Shown here piece after piece: positions 53,885 to 62,636 of a DNA stretch of 64,000 nt (position 1 is its first letter; each line of letters starts with the position of its first letter). Source of the stretch: an uncultured Planctomycetota bacterium (GTDB taxonomy: Bacteria > Planctomycetota > Phycisphaerae > UBA1845 > Fen-1342); NCBI GenBank assembly GCA_900696525.1, contig CAADGL010000021.1, forward strand, positions 1 through 64,000, in the 5' to 3' direction. A program made the translations under genes and the position numbers. The notes beneath the pieces were generated by a model that was given only the letters and a program-made list of their open reading frames with translations, had not been told where the DNA came from and searched no databases.

Positions 53885-54211
53885 GTGAACGAGTTCATCA
53901 GCCAGCCCCTGATGCCGCTCGGTCCGTTCGACACCACCGCGATGGGTTGCGGGCTGCCTGGCGCGCCCGCCGGGTTTGTCTGGAGCGGTGTCGCTTACCG
54001 GATCGTCACGCTGCTCGACACGTGGAAGGAGTCGGCCCCCGTGGGAGGCCGCCCGGGTGGCGAGCGCTACCTCCGGCGCCATTGGTTCCGGCTGCGCATG
54101 TCGGACGGCGCGGTGTGGACCGTGTACTTTCTCCGCCAGACGCCGCGCTCCGGCTCGGCGCGCCGGCGCTGGTTTCTGTATGAGGTGGCGGCGCCCGTGA
54201 CGCAGGCCTGA
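53885..54211 (+). CDS. Small DUF6504-like protein
   Basis: A 108-residue protein starting with GTG (53885). The segment GFVWSGVAYRIVTLLDTWKE followed by WFRLRMSDGAVWTVYFLRQT looks like DUF6504 proteins, short domains of unknown function with a pattern of strand, W/Y-rich turn and basic C-terminus. It lies in the gap between the divergent operon and the CPBP protease gene and is open in this frame only. The match is from memory, so confidence is moderate. Confidence 0.55.
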   Translation: MNEFISQPLMPLGPFDTTAMGCGLPGAPAGFVWSGVAYRIVTLLDTWKESAPVGGRPGGERYLRRHWFRLRMSDGAVWTVYFLRQTPRSGSARRRWFLYEVAAPVTQA

Positions 54212-54271
54212 GCACCGCCGCAGCCGGATCGCGCACCTTGCCGGCCCGCACCCGTATCCGAGACAACGAGC

Positions 54272-55183
54272 ATGAACAGCACTCCGGGCCGCGGAAGTTC
54301 CGAGCAGAATCAGAGCCCCGCCGCGCCGGGCCCAGCCTCTGCGCCCACGCCGCCGCCGTTGCCCACCGCCCGCCCCCTGGGCCCGACGGTTCAGGCCCCC
54401 GCGCCGACGTGGCCGCCGGCCTGGGCCGCGTGGCAGCGCGAGATCGACGCCCTGCCGCGCCGGGCGGCGGCGCTGGACCTGCTGCTCGTGCTGATGACCG
54501 CGATCATCTTCCATTACCTGCCGCAGGTGCTGCTGCTCGAGCACCTGGAGGCGGACGCCGGCCCGCCGCCCGCCGCCGTGCTGATCGTCGGCAAGTGGTG
54601 CGAGGCGCTGCTGGCGGCGGGGCTGGTGATGTACCTGGTGCTGCGGCATGGGTTGCCGGCGCGGGTCTTCGGGCTGCGGACGGACGGTCTGGGCGTGCAG
54701 TCGGTGTGGAGCCTTGCGGGGCTCGCCGGCTGCTACGCGGGACTGCTGGCGACGGGCGTGGTCATCCTGCTGTTCTACCTGGCGTATCCGGACATGAAGA
54801 AGGAGCTCGCCGAGCGCATGGAGTTCATCAAGGCGCTGCCCCGGGACAATACGCTGGTCATGCTCGCGCTGCTGGTCCCCGTTGCGGTCCACGAGGAGCT
54901 CGTCTTCCGCGGGTTGCTGATGCCCTACCTGCGGCGGCTGACGGGGAAATGGTGGTCAGCGCTGTTGGTCTCAGCGCTGATCTTCGGCGCGCTGCACATT
55001 CCAGGCCAGGGGCTTGTCGGCGGATTGCAGACGACCGTCGTGGGCTGCGTGCTCGGCCTGGTGTTCATTGTCTCGCGCAGCCTGCTTGCCGTCGCGCTGG
55101 CGCACCTGCTCTTCAACTTCGCCCAGCTCCAGATCATCCGCTTCGTCAGCCAGTACGCCGAGTTTGCCCCGCTTGGCGGCTAA
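54272..55183 (+). CDS. CPBP-family intramembrane metalloprotease
   Basis: A 303-residue membrane protein with a Pro-rich cytosolic N-terminus (about 60 residues) and about eight spans. The CPBP/Abi (CAAX-protease-like) motifs are EELVFRG (Glu-Glu...Arg), FGALH and the HLLFNF block, which together hold the metal and catalytic groups. Bacterial members process bacteriocins, immunity factors or membrane proteins; the substrate is unknown here. It follows the small DUF6504-like gene by 60 nt on the same strand. Confidence 0.88.
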   Translation: MNSTPGRGSSEQNQSPAAPGPASAPTPPPLPTARPLGPTVQAPAPTWPPAWAAWQREIDALPRRAAALDLLLVLMTAIIFHYLPQVLLLEHLEADAGPPPAAVLIVGKWCEALLAAGLVMYLVLRHGLPARVFGLRTDGLGVQSVWSLAGLAGCYAGLLATGVVILLFYLAYPDMKKELAERMEFIKALPRDNTLVMLALLVPVAVHEELVFRGLLMPYLRRLTGKWWSALLVSALIFGALHIPGQGLVGGLQTTVVGCVLGLVFIVSRSLLAVALAHLLFNFAQLQIIRFVSQYAEFAPLGG

Positions 55184-55344
55184 CAGCTATCCTGCATGGG
55201 CGCGCCGGTTCGGCAGCCGAGCCGCGACCGCGAGCGGGTGTTGGCATGGACCATCAGAACCCGGGAGGATCGCCCGGCGCGACCGCCTCCTCGCGGGCGC
55301 GGCTCGGATCGGTCGAGGCGCTTCTCGAAAAAAAGGGGGACCCC

Positions 55345-56538
55345 ATGGCTCGTTCCGCCGTCGCCGCCAAGGTCGCCGCCGACATGAAGTCCGCCTCCTT
55401 CATCCGCGAGATGTTCGAGCGCGGCCGCCGCATGAAAGCCCAGCGCGGCGACGACCACGTCTTCGACTTCTCGCTCGGCAATCCGAACGGCGTCCCGCCG
55501 GAGCAGTTCTTCGCGGCCGTGCGCGCGGTCGCGGCGGAGCGGCAGCCCGGTCTGCACCGCTACATGCCCAACGCGGGCTTCGACGAATGCCGGGCGGCGG
55601 TGGCCTCGTTCCTGAGCCGCGAGTATCGCCTGCCGATCGACGCGAAGTCGGTGGTGATGACCAGCGGGGCGGCGGGCGGATGCAACGCGGTGCTGCGGGC
55701 GGTGTGCGACCCCGGCGACGAGGTGATCCTGCTGGCGCCGTACTTTCCGGAGTACCGCTTCTACACCGAGCAGGCCAACGCGCGTCCGGTCGTCGTTCAG
55801 ACCAACGACGCGTTTCAGCCCGATCTCGAAGCCATCGCCGCCGCCATCACGCCGCGCACGCGGGCCGTGCTCATCAACACGCCGAACAATCCGTCCGGCG
55901 CGGTGTTCGACGCGGCGGCCTGCCGCGGGCTCGCGGAGCTGCTCAGCCGTCACGACCGGCCTGACCAGCCGGTGTATCTGGTGTGCGACGACCCCTACCG
56001 GCGGATCATCTACGACCTTGACTGGTGCCCGACGCCGGTGCATCACTACCCGCGCTCGATCATCGTGTCGAGCTACTCGAAAGACCTGAGCATCGCCGGG
56101 GAGCGCGCCGGCTACATCGCGCTGCCGCCCGCGCTGCCCGAGCGCGACGTCGTGCTCGGGGCGCTGACGATGCTGAACCGCACGCTGGGCTTCGTGAACA
56201 TGTCCGCGTTCATGCAGCGCGTCATCGCGCGCTGCGCCGACGCGCTCTGCGACGTGGAGTTCTACCGCGGCAACCGCGACCTGCTGTGCAAGGCGCTGCT
56301 CGAGTACGGCTACGAGCTGATCGTCCCGCGCGGCGCGCTCTACGCCTTCCCCAGGACACCGATCCCCGACGACGTGGATTTCATCGACCGCCTCGCCAAT
56401 CACGGCATCCTCGCCGTGCCCGGGCTCGGCTTCGGCCGGCCGGGTTACATGCGGCTGAGCTTCTGCGTCGACCGCGGCACCATCGAGCGCTCGCTCCCCG
56501 CCTTCCGGGCAGCCATCGGCGAGGTGCGCTCGCGGTGA
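55345..56538 (+). CDS. PLP-dependent aminotransferase, class I/II
   Basis: A 397-residue fold-type-I aminotransferase. Family marks: DFSLGNPNGVPP at the substrate region, HRYMPNAGFDECRAAVA, PNNPSGAVF (near 180), VCDDPYRRIIYD for the PLP-phenol Asp, and the Schiff-base Lys in SSYSKDLSIAGERAGY. Length matches the AspC/AATase group. The substrate cannot be told. AAGGGGGA lies 6 nt before the ATG at 55345, which sets the start; the region upstream (55184-55344) has no gene. The next gene on the same strand begins 88 nt later. Confidence 0.92.
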   Translation: MARSAVAAKVAADMKSASFIREMFERGRRMKAQRGDDHVFDFSLGNPNGVPPEQFFAAVRAVAAERQPGLHRYMPNAGFDECRAAVASFLSREYRLPIDAKSVVMTSGAAGGCNAVLRAVCDPGDEVILLAPYFPEYRFYTEQANARPVVVQTNDAFQPDLEAIAAAITPRTRAVLINTPNNPSGAVFDAAACRGLAELLSRHDRPDQPVYLVCDDPYRRIIYDLDWCPTPVHHYPRSIIVSSYSKDLSIAGERAGYIALPPALPERDVVLGALTMLNRTLGFVNMSAFMQRVIARCADALCDVEFYRGNRDLLCKALLEYGYELIVPRGALYAFPRTPIPDDVDFIDRLANHGILAVPGLGFGRPGYMRLSFCVDRGTIERSLPAFRAAIGEVRSR

Positions 56539-56626
56539 ATGCCGTTCCGCCCACGCCCGGCGCGAACCGCGCGGCGACCGGCCTCGTACGCCGCCTCAGG
56601 CGGCCATCGGCCCGGGAATCCTGCGA

Positions 56627-58039
56627 ATGAGTCGAAGACCAATCGCCTGGCCGGCGGCATGGCGGGGCATCGCCCAGCCGGTCGCCGCCGCCGCCGCGCT
56701 CGACGCCGCCGGCTTCCTGGGCTGGGTCGCCGCCGGAGCCGCCGGCCTGGTGCCGCTCGCGCTCCAGACGGCACTGCTGGTGCTCGCGATGCGCGCGCTC
56801 GATCACCTGCCGCTGACGCCCGCCCTCACCGATCTCTGGCCAGCATTCGTCGCGGAATACGACGTTTGGATAACCGGCCCGCTGCCGACGCCCGCGGGTT
56901 CGCTCGTGGGCTGGCTTCTGCTGGGGGGGGCGTTGGCGTGCGGCCTGCTGGCCTGGCTGACGCTGCCCTTCGCGGCCCGCGCCGACGGCCTGCTGCCGGC
57001 GCTGCGCCGGGCGCTGGCATCGGTCATCAGCAGCCTGGGCCTGCTGTTTCTGGCCGAAACGCTCCTCGGCGGCCTGATGCTGGCGGTGATCTTCGCGGTG
57101 ATAAAAACCAGCCGCACCGCCGGGCCCGAGGGGCCGTTGACCGTTGTCGCCGGCATGGGGCTCACCGCCCTGCTCCTCGCGCGGCGCATCGGGCAGACCG
57201 CCGCCGGGCTCGCCGCGCGCATTCCCCCGGCGGCCGATCCCCCGCGCTGCGAGGGCTGCGGCTACGACCTGACGCATCGGCCTTCGGACGAGCGCTGCCC
57301 GGAATGCGCGCGCGAGGTCGCGCGGTCGCTCGGCGTGTCCGCCGACCGCACCGGGACGCCGTGGACGTGCCGCGGGACGTGGACGCTCGCCCTGGCCTGC
57401 GCCCTGCAAATCGTCACCAGCCCGCGGGCCTTCTACGCGCGGCTGCGGCTGCGCGAGCACCCCGCCGGTGCGGCGGACCACGACCCGGAAGCGGACAACC
57501 CGCCGCGTGGCGGCGATCCGCCACGTAACGACGATCCGCTGCGCGCCGCGCTGCGGTTCAGCCTGATTCAATACGTCGAGCTGGGTCTCGGCTGCTGGAT
57601 CTGCGCGTTCATTGGAATTGGTCTGGTCTCGGCCGCATCATGGACCGGATCGAGGACGACCGAGGCCATTGCGATCTGCACCTTCAGCACCGTCATGACC
57701 GTCGGCCTCGCCTGGATCGGCCATCGTCTGGCCGGCGCCGTCGCCGCCACCATCTGGATTAGCCGCCGCACCCTCCCCGACGCCCGCTGGTCGGCGATCG
57801 TCACGGAATACGAGACGGCGTTCCTGTGGGTTTTCTTCGTGGTGCAGTGGCTGCTGGTGCTTTCGTTCTACCTGGCCGAGGACTGGGTCACGAACAGCGT
57901 GGGGCGCGCGTGGGCGTGGCGCGTGCTGGGCGGGCCGGCGGAGCCCTTCCTCATGCTGGGCCTGATCCTCCTGCTCGGGATGCTGTGGCTGGCGCGGCTG
58001 GAGCGCATCGGCCGGATGATTCGCTGGGCCAACTACTGA
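56627..58039 (+). CDS. Multi-span membrane protein with planctomycete-type zinc ribbon
   Basis: A 470-residue protein with about eight membrane spans in two groups and a hydrophilic middle carrying CEGCGYDL and CPEC (about residues 205-230). This CxxCGYDL...CPEC knuckle is common in planctomycete membrane proteins and is thought to bind zinc. The C-terminal half has spans near VMTVGLAWIGHRLAG, FLWVFFVVQWLLVLSFYL and LMLGLILLLGMLWLA. No named family, no catalytic residues. It starts with ATGAGTCGAAGACC at 56627. It precedes kdsA by 101 nt on the same strand. Confidence 0.75.
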   Translation: MSRRPIAWPAAWRGIAQPVAAAAALDAAGFLGWVAAGAAGLVPLALQTALLVLAMRALDHLPLTPALTDLWPAFVAEYDVWITGPLPTPAGSLVGWLLLGGALACGLLAWLTLPFAARADGLLPALRRALASVISSLGLLFLAETLLGGLMLAVIFAVIKTSRTAGPEGPLTVVAGMGLTALLLARRIGQTAAGLAARIPPAADPPRCEGCGYDLTHRPSDERCPECAREVARSLGVSADRTGTPWTCRGTWTLALACALQIVTSPRAFYARLRLREHPAGAADHDPEADNPPRGGDPPRNDDPLRAALRFSLIQYVELGLGCWICAFIGIGLVSAASWTGSRTTEAIAICTFSTVMTVGLAWIGHRLAGAVAATIWISRRTLPDARWSAIVTEYETAFLWVFFVVQWLLVLSFYLAEDWVTNSVGRAWAWRVLGGPAEPFLMLGLILLLGMLWLARLERIGRMIRWANY

Positions 58040-58069
58040 GCCGGCAGACGCCGCCGGCGGATCGTTCTC

Positions 58070-58108
58070 GCATCGCTGAAGCGGTCCGTGAATCAGATTC
58101 AGCGATGC
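58070..58108. promoter_or_regulatory. Perfect 11-bp inverted repeat before kdsA
   Basis: GCATCGCTGAA and TTCAGCGATGC flank a 17-nt loop. A -10-like TAGAAT lies at 58127-58132, with the right arm close to where its -35 box would be. It could end transcription from the upstream gene as a hairpin or be an operator; the arms are too exact to be chance in ordinary sequence. Confidence 0.5.
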
Positions 58109-58140
58109 AAGCAACGCCCGGCCCGCTAGAATCCACGTAC

Positions 58141-58992
58141 ATGAGCGAGACACGAGGCAGCCAGCCCCCCGCCGCGATTCAACTCGGCCCGCTGCGCGTC
58201 GGCGCCGGCTGCCCGCTGCTGCTGATCGCCGGCCCGTGCGTGATCGAAACCGCCGACCATACGCTGCGCCTGGCCGAGGCGCTCGCGGCCCTCGCCGGCC
58301 GGCTGCGGCTGCCGCTGGTCTTCAAGGCCAGCTTCGACAAGGCCAACCGTTCGAGCGGAGGCTCTTTTCGCGGACCGGGGATCGACGACGGCCTGGCCGT
58401 GCTGCGGCGCGTGCGCGAGCGCGTCGGCGTCCCCGTGCTTTCGGACGTGCACGAGCCGCGGCAGGCCGCCGCCGCGGCCGAGGTGCTCGATTGCCTTCAA
58501 GTTCCGGCGTTCCTGTGCCGACAGACGGATTTGCTGCTGGCCTGCGCCCGGGCGGGCAAGTGCGTGAACATCAAGAAAGGACAGTTCCTGTCCCCGGAGA
58601 AAATGGCGCTGGCCGCCGAGAAGGTGCGCGGCGCAGGGAACCCGAACGTGATGCTGACCGAGCGTGGGACGACGTTCGGCTACGAGCGGCTGGTGAACGA
58701 CATGACCGGGCTGGCCGTGATGCGCCGTTTCGCGCCGGTGTGCTTCGATGCCACGCACTCGGTGCAGCATCCCGGCAGCGCCGGAACGGTCACCGGCGGG
58801 GCGCGCGAGTTCATCCCCCTGCTGGCGCGCTGCGCCGTCGCCGCCGGCATCGACGCGCTATTCCTTGAGGTCCACGAAGACCCGCCCAACGCCCGCAGCG
58901 ACGCGGCCACGGTCTGGCCGCTCGACCAGCTTGAACGCCTGCTGCGCGACTGCCTGCGCCTTCGCTCGGCGATGGAGGAATGCGCCTCATGA
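58141..58992 (+). CDS. kdsA: 3-deoxy-8-phosphooctulonate synthase
   Basis: A 283-residue cytosolic enzyme that condenses phosphoenolpyruvate and arabinose 5-phosphate to Kdo-8-phosphate for lipopolysaccharide. It has AGPCVIET with the metal-binding Cys of the metal-dependent class, VFKASFDKANRSSGGSFRGP as the phosphate loop, SDVHEP, NIKKGQFLSPEKM, ERGTTFGY and DATHSVQHPG. Length is normal for the family. It implies the organism makes Kdo and so a lipopolysaccharide-like outer leaflet. The stop overlaps the ATG of the next gene (ATGA). Confidence 0.95.
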   Translation: MSETRGSQPPAAIQLGPLRVGAGCPLLLIAGPCVIETADHTLRLAEALAALAGRLRLPLVFKASFDKANRSSGGSFRGPGIDDGLAVLRRVRERVGVPVLSDVHEPRQAAAAAEVLDCLQVPAFLCRQTDLLLACARAGKCVNIKKGQFLSPEKMALAAEKVRGAGNPNVMLTERGTTFGYERLVNDMTGLAVMRRFAPVCFDATHSVQHPGSAGTVTGGAREFIPLLARCAVAAGIDALFLEVHEDPPNARSDAATVWPLDQLERLLRDCLRLRSAMEECAS

Positions 58993-60065
58993 AGCGGCTG
59001 CTGCCCGCCGGCCCGCTGCCGGACTTCGACGCGCGCCGCCGCGGATGGGTCTTCTATGCCCTCCCGCCTGTGATCGTCGCCCTCGCCGTGCTGTGCGCCT
59101 ACGGCTGGACGGAGTGCGTCGCCTGGATCATCGCCTACGCACCCAACCGCGACCTCCCCCCACAGGCGCGCTACGACCCGCCGGTCGACTCGCTGCGGCT
59201 GCTCGGCGTGACGCAGCAGCTCCGAATCGACGTGGGTCCGCCCCGCGCCTCGATCTGCGTATGGATCGTCGATCCGCCGCGTCGCGAAGGGGCGGACCTG
59301 GCCCCAGCCGAACCGCTTGGCGCGGCCGGCCGCGCCGCCGTTCAAGGCGACCGGGCGCCGCGCGGAACGATCCTGTTCCTGCACGGCATCCGTGACCGGA
59401 AGGAGTCGCTGCTCTTCGCCGCCCGCCGCCACGCCCGCCGCGGCTACCGCTGCATTCTCGTCGACGCCCGCGGCCACGGACGCTCGACCGGCGAATGGAT
59501 CACCTACGGCGTGCAGGAGTCGCGCGACTGCCGGCAGGTGATCGACGCGCTCTACGAGCGCGGCCTGGTCGCCGGACGCCTGGGTGTGTACGGCGTATCG
59601 TTCGGGGCGGCGACGGCGCTGCAATATGCGGGGCGCGATCCGCGGGTCGCCGCGGTGGTGGCGATCTCGGCTTTCAGCTCGATGCACGAGGTTGTGGACG
59701 ACTACGTGCATTGCTACCTGCCGCTGAGCACCCTGGTCGCCGACGACTGGATCGAGCGCTCGATCCAGCGCGCCGGGCGGCTGGCGCACTTCGACCCGGC
59801 CCAGGCCGACTGCGTGTCCGCCCTGGCGGGCTCCGAAGCGCAGGTGCTCCTGATCCACGGCACAGAGGACCACAACATTCCACCGGAGCACTCGCGCCGC
59901 TTGCAGGCGGCGTCGCCGGAGCGGACGCGGCTGGTGCTGGTCGAGGACGCGGATCACAACACGATCACCTGGGACCGGACCGACGTGATCTGGCACGAAT
60001 CGACGGCCTGGTTCGATCGCTGGCTGGTTGCCGCGGCGCAGCAGCGGGCCGCCGCGAGACCGTGA
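58989..60065 (+). CDS. Membrane-anchored alpha/beta hydrolase
   Basis: A 358-residue protein. The N-terminal 45 residues include one membrane span (VIVALAVLCAYGWTECVAWI). The hydrolase part has FLHGIRDRKESLLFAARRHA, VDARGHGRSTGE, the nucleophile in GVSFGA, HGTEDHNIPPEH with the acid and DADHNT for the His. This looks like a serine hydrolase of the Hydrolase_4 type facing the periplasm. The start at 58989 overlaps the kdsA stop (ATGA); an ATG at 58980 is possible but would sit too close to GGAGG. No evident role in Kdo metabolism. Confidence 0.8.
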   Translation: MKRLLPAGPLPDFDARRRGWVFYALPPVIVALAVLCAYGWTECVAWIIAYAPNRDLPPQARYDPPVDSLRLLGVTQQLRIDVGPPRASICVWIVDPPRREGADLAPAEPLGAAGRAAVQGDRAPRGTILFLHGIRDRKESLLFAARRHARRGYRCILVDARGHGRSTGEWITYGVQESRDCRQVIDALYERGLVAGRLGVYGVSFGAATALQYAGRDPRVAAVVAISAFSSMHEVVDDYVHCYLPLSTLVADDWIERSIQRAGRLAHFDPAQADCVSALAGSEAQVLLIHGTEDHNIPPEHSRRLQAASPERTRLVLVEDADHNTITWDRTDVIWHESTAWFDRWLVAAAQQRAAARP

Positions 60066-60090
60066 CCGTCGGGTAGACTCTCATCCCGCC

Positions 60091-61323
60091 ATGAGCACGC
60101 CACCGGCCATCCGCTGGCAGACGCTCTGTCCGAGGCGTGCGGCGCCGCCAAGCGCTGGGCCCGAGGCGGCGCTGGCCCGCGCGGTCGCTTTCGTCCGCGA
60201 AGCGGCGCGCGCCGGCGCGCCCCTGCTGATCGTCGTCAACGACCCGGCCCGCGCCACCCCCACGCGCTGGGTGCTGGGCGCCATCGCCGCTGAGCTGCCC
60301 GCGCCCCAGCGCCCTGCGCTCGCGCTGCTCGTCGCGACCGGAACACACCGATTCGGCGATTCTGAACGCGCCCGCTTCGAATCCGGCCTGCTCGCCGGCT
60401 GCGGGCTCGACTTCACCAGCCTCGCCTGGCACGACGCGCGCGCCGCCGATGACGAATTCTCAACGGTCGCCCTCCCCGCAGGCCGATTCCGCATCAACCG
60501 CCGCATCCTCGAACACGAATGGCTGCTCGCCATCGGCAGCGTCGAGCCGCACTACTTCGCCGGCGTCACCGGCGCTCACAAGACGCTGACCATCGGCGGC
60601 CTGGCGCATGACGACATCGAACGCAACCACGCCGGCGCGCTGCACCCGTCCTCCGACCTGCTCGTGCTCGACGGCAACCCGGTCTACGACGGGGCGGCGG
60701 CGATGATGCGCGCGATCGGCCCGCCGGGCAGTAGGCTCATGGTGGTCAACCAGGTGGCCGCCAGCGGCGCGCCGCTGGCGGTGGCGTGCGGCGACTGGCG
60801 GGCGACGCTGGACGAGCTGCTGCCGGTGGCGCGCCGCGTGTTTTCGCACGAAGTCCCGCGGCCGGTCGACGTGCTGCATCTGCGCGTGCCGCTGCCGCTG
60901 GGGCGCGACCTCTACCAGGCCGACAAGGCGTTGAAGAACTGTCACCGGGCCGTCCGCGACGGCGGGGGCATCATCCTGGAGGCGGATTGCCCGCACCGCG
61001 TCGGGCCGGACGCCTTCCTGGGCCTGCTGCGCCGCGCACCGGACTACGACAGCGCCTGTCGCCTCGTGCAACGCGAGGGCTATCGCCTCGGCGACCACAA
61101 GGCCGTCAAGCTCAGGCAGTTGACGGACCCGCGGCAGCGCGGCGTGCACGTCGTGGTCGTATCGGCACACCTGTCGGCGGCGGAGCTTGACGGCCTTGGG
61201 TTGCTTCACGCCGCGACGCCGGTGGAAGCGCTGGCGTTGCTGGGGCGCAACGTAGCCGGGCCGTTGAGCGATGGCCTGGTGATCGAGGACGCCGGCATGA
61301 CCTGTGTCCGCGCGCGGGGATGA
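60091..61323 (+). CDS. LarA-like (DUF2088) nickel-pincer racemase homologue
   Basis: A 410-residue protein of the LarA/DUF2088 family, which racemises or epimerises hydroxyacids with a nickel-pincer nucleotide. Candidate ligands follow Lactobacillus LarA spacing: His154 in EPHYFAG, Lys164 in GAHKTL and His180 in ERNHAG match His174, Lys184 and His200 (gaps 10 and 16). His114 in LAWHDA could be the His108 equivalent and ATGTHR (His86) belongs to the N-domain. No larB, larC or larE, which make the cofactor, is in the window. The ATG at 60091 starts at the typical family N-terminus (TPPAIRWQTL). The substrate is unknown. Confidence 0.8.
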   Translation: MSTPPAIRWQTLCPRRAAPPSAGPEAALARAVAFVREAARAGAPLLIVVNDPARATPTRWVLGAIAAELPAPQRPALALLVATGTHRFGDSERARFESGLLAGCGLDFTSLAWHDARAADDEFSTVALPAGRFRINRRILEHEWLLAIGSVEPHYFAGVTGAHKTLTIGGLAHDDIERNHAGALHPSSDLLVLDGNPVYDGAAAMMRAIGPPGSRLMVVNQVAASGAPLAVACGDWRATLDELLPVARRVFSHEVPRPVDVLHLRVPLPLGRDLYQADKALKNCHRAVRDGGGIILEADCPHRVGPDAFLGLLRRAPDYDSACRLVQREGYRLGDHKAVKLRQLTDPRQRGVHVVVVSAHLSAAELDGLGLLHAATPVEALALLGRNVAGPLSDGLVIEDAGMTCVRARG

Positions 61324-61404
61324 GCGCCGAGCAGCGCTGCCGGCGCGGGGCGGCCTGGCGCCGCGTTGCGGCTCGGCTGGCTGACTCGGCAACCGGCCCC
61401 AGAG

Positions 61405-62502
61405 TCAGAACGACCGGATCGTGTTGTCCTGGTAGCCCTTCCCGGGCCAGCCGAGGGCGGCGCCGATAAGCAGGGTGATGACCTGCTGGTTGGTGACCAT
61501 GGTGGTGTCGGTATAGGCCCGCACAAGCGAACCGGGGGTCGGGTAGGCGTCCGTCTGCCAGGTGTTGCCGCGCCGCAGGTACGTGTCGTAAGGCGGGCCG
61601 TAGTAGCCCATCGCGTCGAGCGTCGCGCCGTCGAAGCGCGCCAGTTGGCCGACCTTGGTGGCGCGGCAGGAGCCGTCCACGTAGACGACGTTCTCAGTCA
61701 TGATGGCCTTGTGCCAGCCGCGGACCGGCGCCAGGTCAGGATTCAGGTTGGCCTGCGGCACGGTCATCATGTAGAACAGCGGCTCGGAGTAGAGCACGAC
61801 GCGGCCGGTGCCCTTGTCGATCTTGTCGAGCTTGGAGCCCATGACCGACGAGCTGAACGACCCGTTCACGTTCTGACCCGAGAGCGCGATGCGCCCGATC
61901 GTGTTGTAGCGATAGCTGTTGCCGAAGAGCTCAAAGAAGCGCTTCTCGTACACTTCGCCTGAGAGCGCCGGGCTGCCCGCCACCATCGGCCAGGGGCACC
62001 ACTGCTGGTTGTTCGGGAGGCCGTCGTCCGAGGGGCACGCGTACATCTCGAACGAGCGCGGATCATCGAACGTCGTCATTCCCCGCAGCATGTAGCGGTT
62101 CAGCGGGCGCGTCGGCGCCGACCACGCCCCGTTCGGGTCGAAGAAACGCGGCAAGTTGAACTGCGTCGTGTTGAGCACGTTCGTGCCCGTCTTGCCGCCG
62201 AAGTTCGTCGGCCCGCCCAGGCGCCACCAGAGGGCGTCCCCGAAGTTCCACTGGTTCGCCCACACGCCCTGGCTGATCGGAACCACGAGGTTCTTGCTGT
62301 CTTCCTGGGCGTACAGCATGCTGCCCGAAGCCAGGTTCTTCAGGTTCGCCAGGCACTTGCCCCGGCGGCCCTGCTCGCGCGCCGCCGCCAGGTTCGGCAG
62401 CAGCACCGCCAGAAGCAGCGCAATGATCGCGACCACCACCAACAACTCGATCAACGTGAACGCGCGCGCAGACCGGCCTCGCATCATGACACCCCGAACC
62501 AT
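61405..62502 (-). CDS. Prepilin-type N-terminal cleavage/methylation domain protein
   Basis: A 365-residue secreted pseudopilin-like protein. The prepilin signal is [20 protein letters not shown] with Glu five residues after the cleavage site. The rest is a globular domain with [19 protein letters not shown] (DUF1559-like start) and [15 protein letters not shown] near the C-terminus, where planctomycete relatives have an H-x9-DG motif. The protein is cut by a prepilin peptidase and probably joins a type II secretion or pilus-like complex, but planctomycetes carry many such genes singly. A TATACT box lies at 62504-62509 directly before the ATG, so starts at 62487 or 62484, with GGGGTG upstream, are also possible. 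Confidence 0.88.
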   Translation of the reverse strand: MVRGVMMRGRSARAFTLIELLVVVAIIALLLAVLLPNLAAAREQGRRGKCLANLKNLASGSMLYAQEDSKNLVVPISQGVWANQWNFGDALWWRLGGPTNFGGKTGTNVLNTTQFNLPRFFDPNGAWSAPTRPLNRYMLRGMTTFDDPRSFEMYACPSDDGLPNNQQWCPWPMVAGSPALSGEVYEKRFFELFGNSYRYNTIGRIALSGQNVNGSFSSSVMGSKLDKIDKGTGRVVLYSEPLFYMMTVPQANLNPDLAPVRGWHKAIMTENVVYVDGSCRATKVGQLARFDGATLDAMGYYGPPYDTYLRRGNTWQTDAYPTPGSLVRAYTDTTMVTNQQVITLLIGAALGWPGKGYQDNTIRSF

Positions 62503-62520
62503 GAGTATAGAACAATCGTT

Positions 62521-62537
62521 GCGCTCCGCCGGAGCGC
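62521..62537. terminator. Hairpin between tandem genes
   Basis: GCGCTCC and GGAGCGC form a perfect 7-bp stem with a 3-nt loop in the gap between the multihaem cytochrome gene and the prepilin gene on the minus strand. It could end the cytochrome transcript, though no T-run follows. Confidence 0.35.
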
Positions 62538-62636
62538 GGCTCAGCCGTCCATGAGTCTAGCAACCAGCCTCCCGGCCGTAAACCAAGACCCGGCCGATTT
62601 CCGCCGGTTCCTTCGGATTCCCCGGGGGCAGCCGCA

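Noticed and set aside
54238..55344. Long N-terminal extension of the aminotransferase
   Set aside because: It covers the CPBP protease gene in another frame and shows no aminotransferase similarity.
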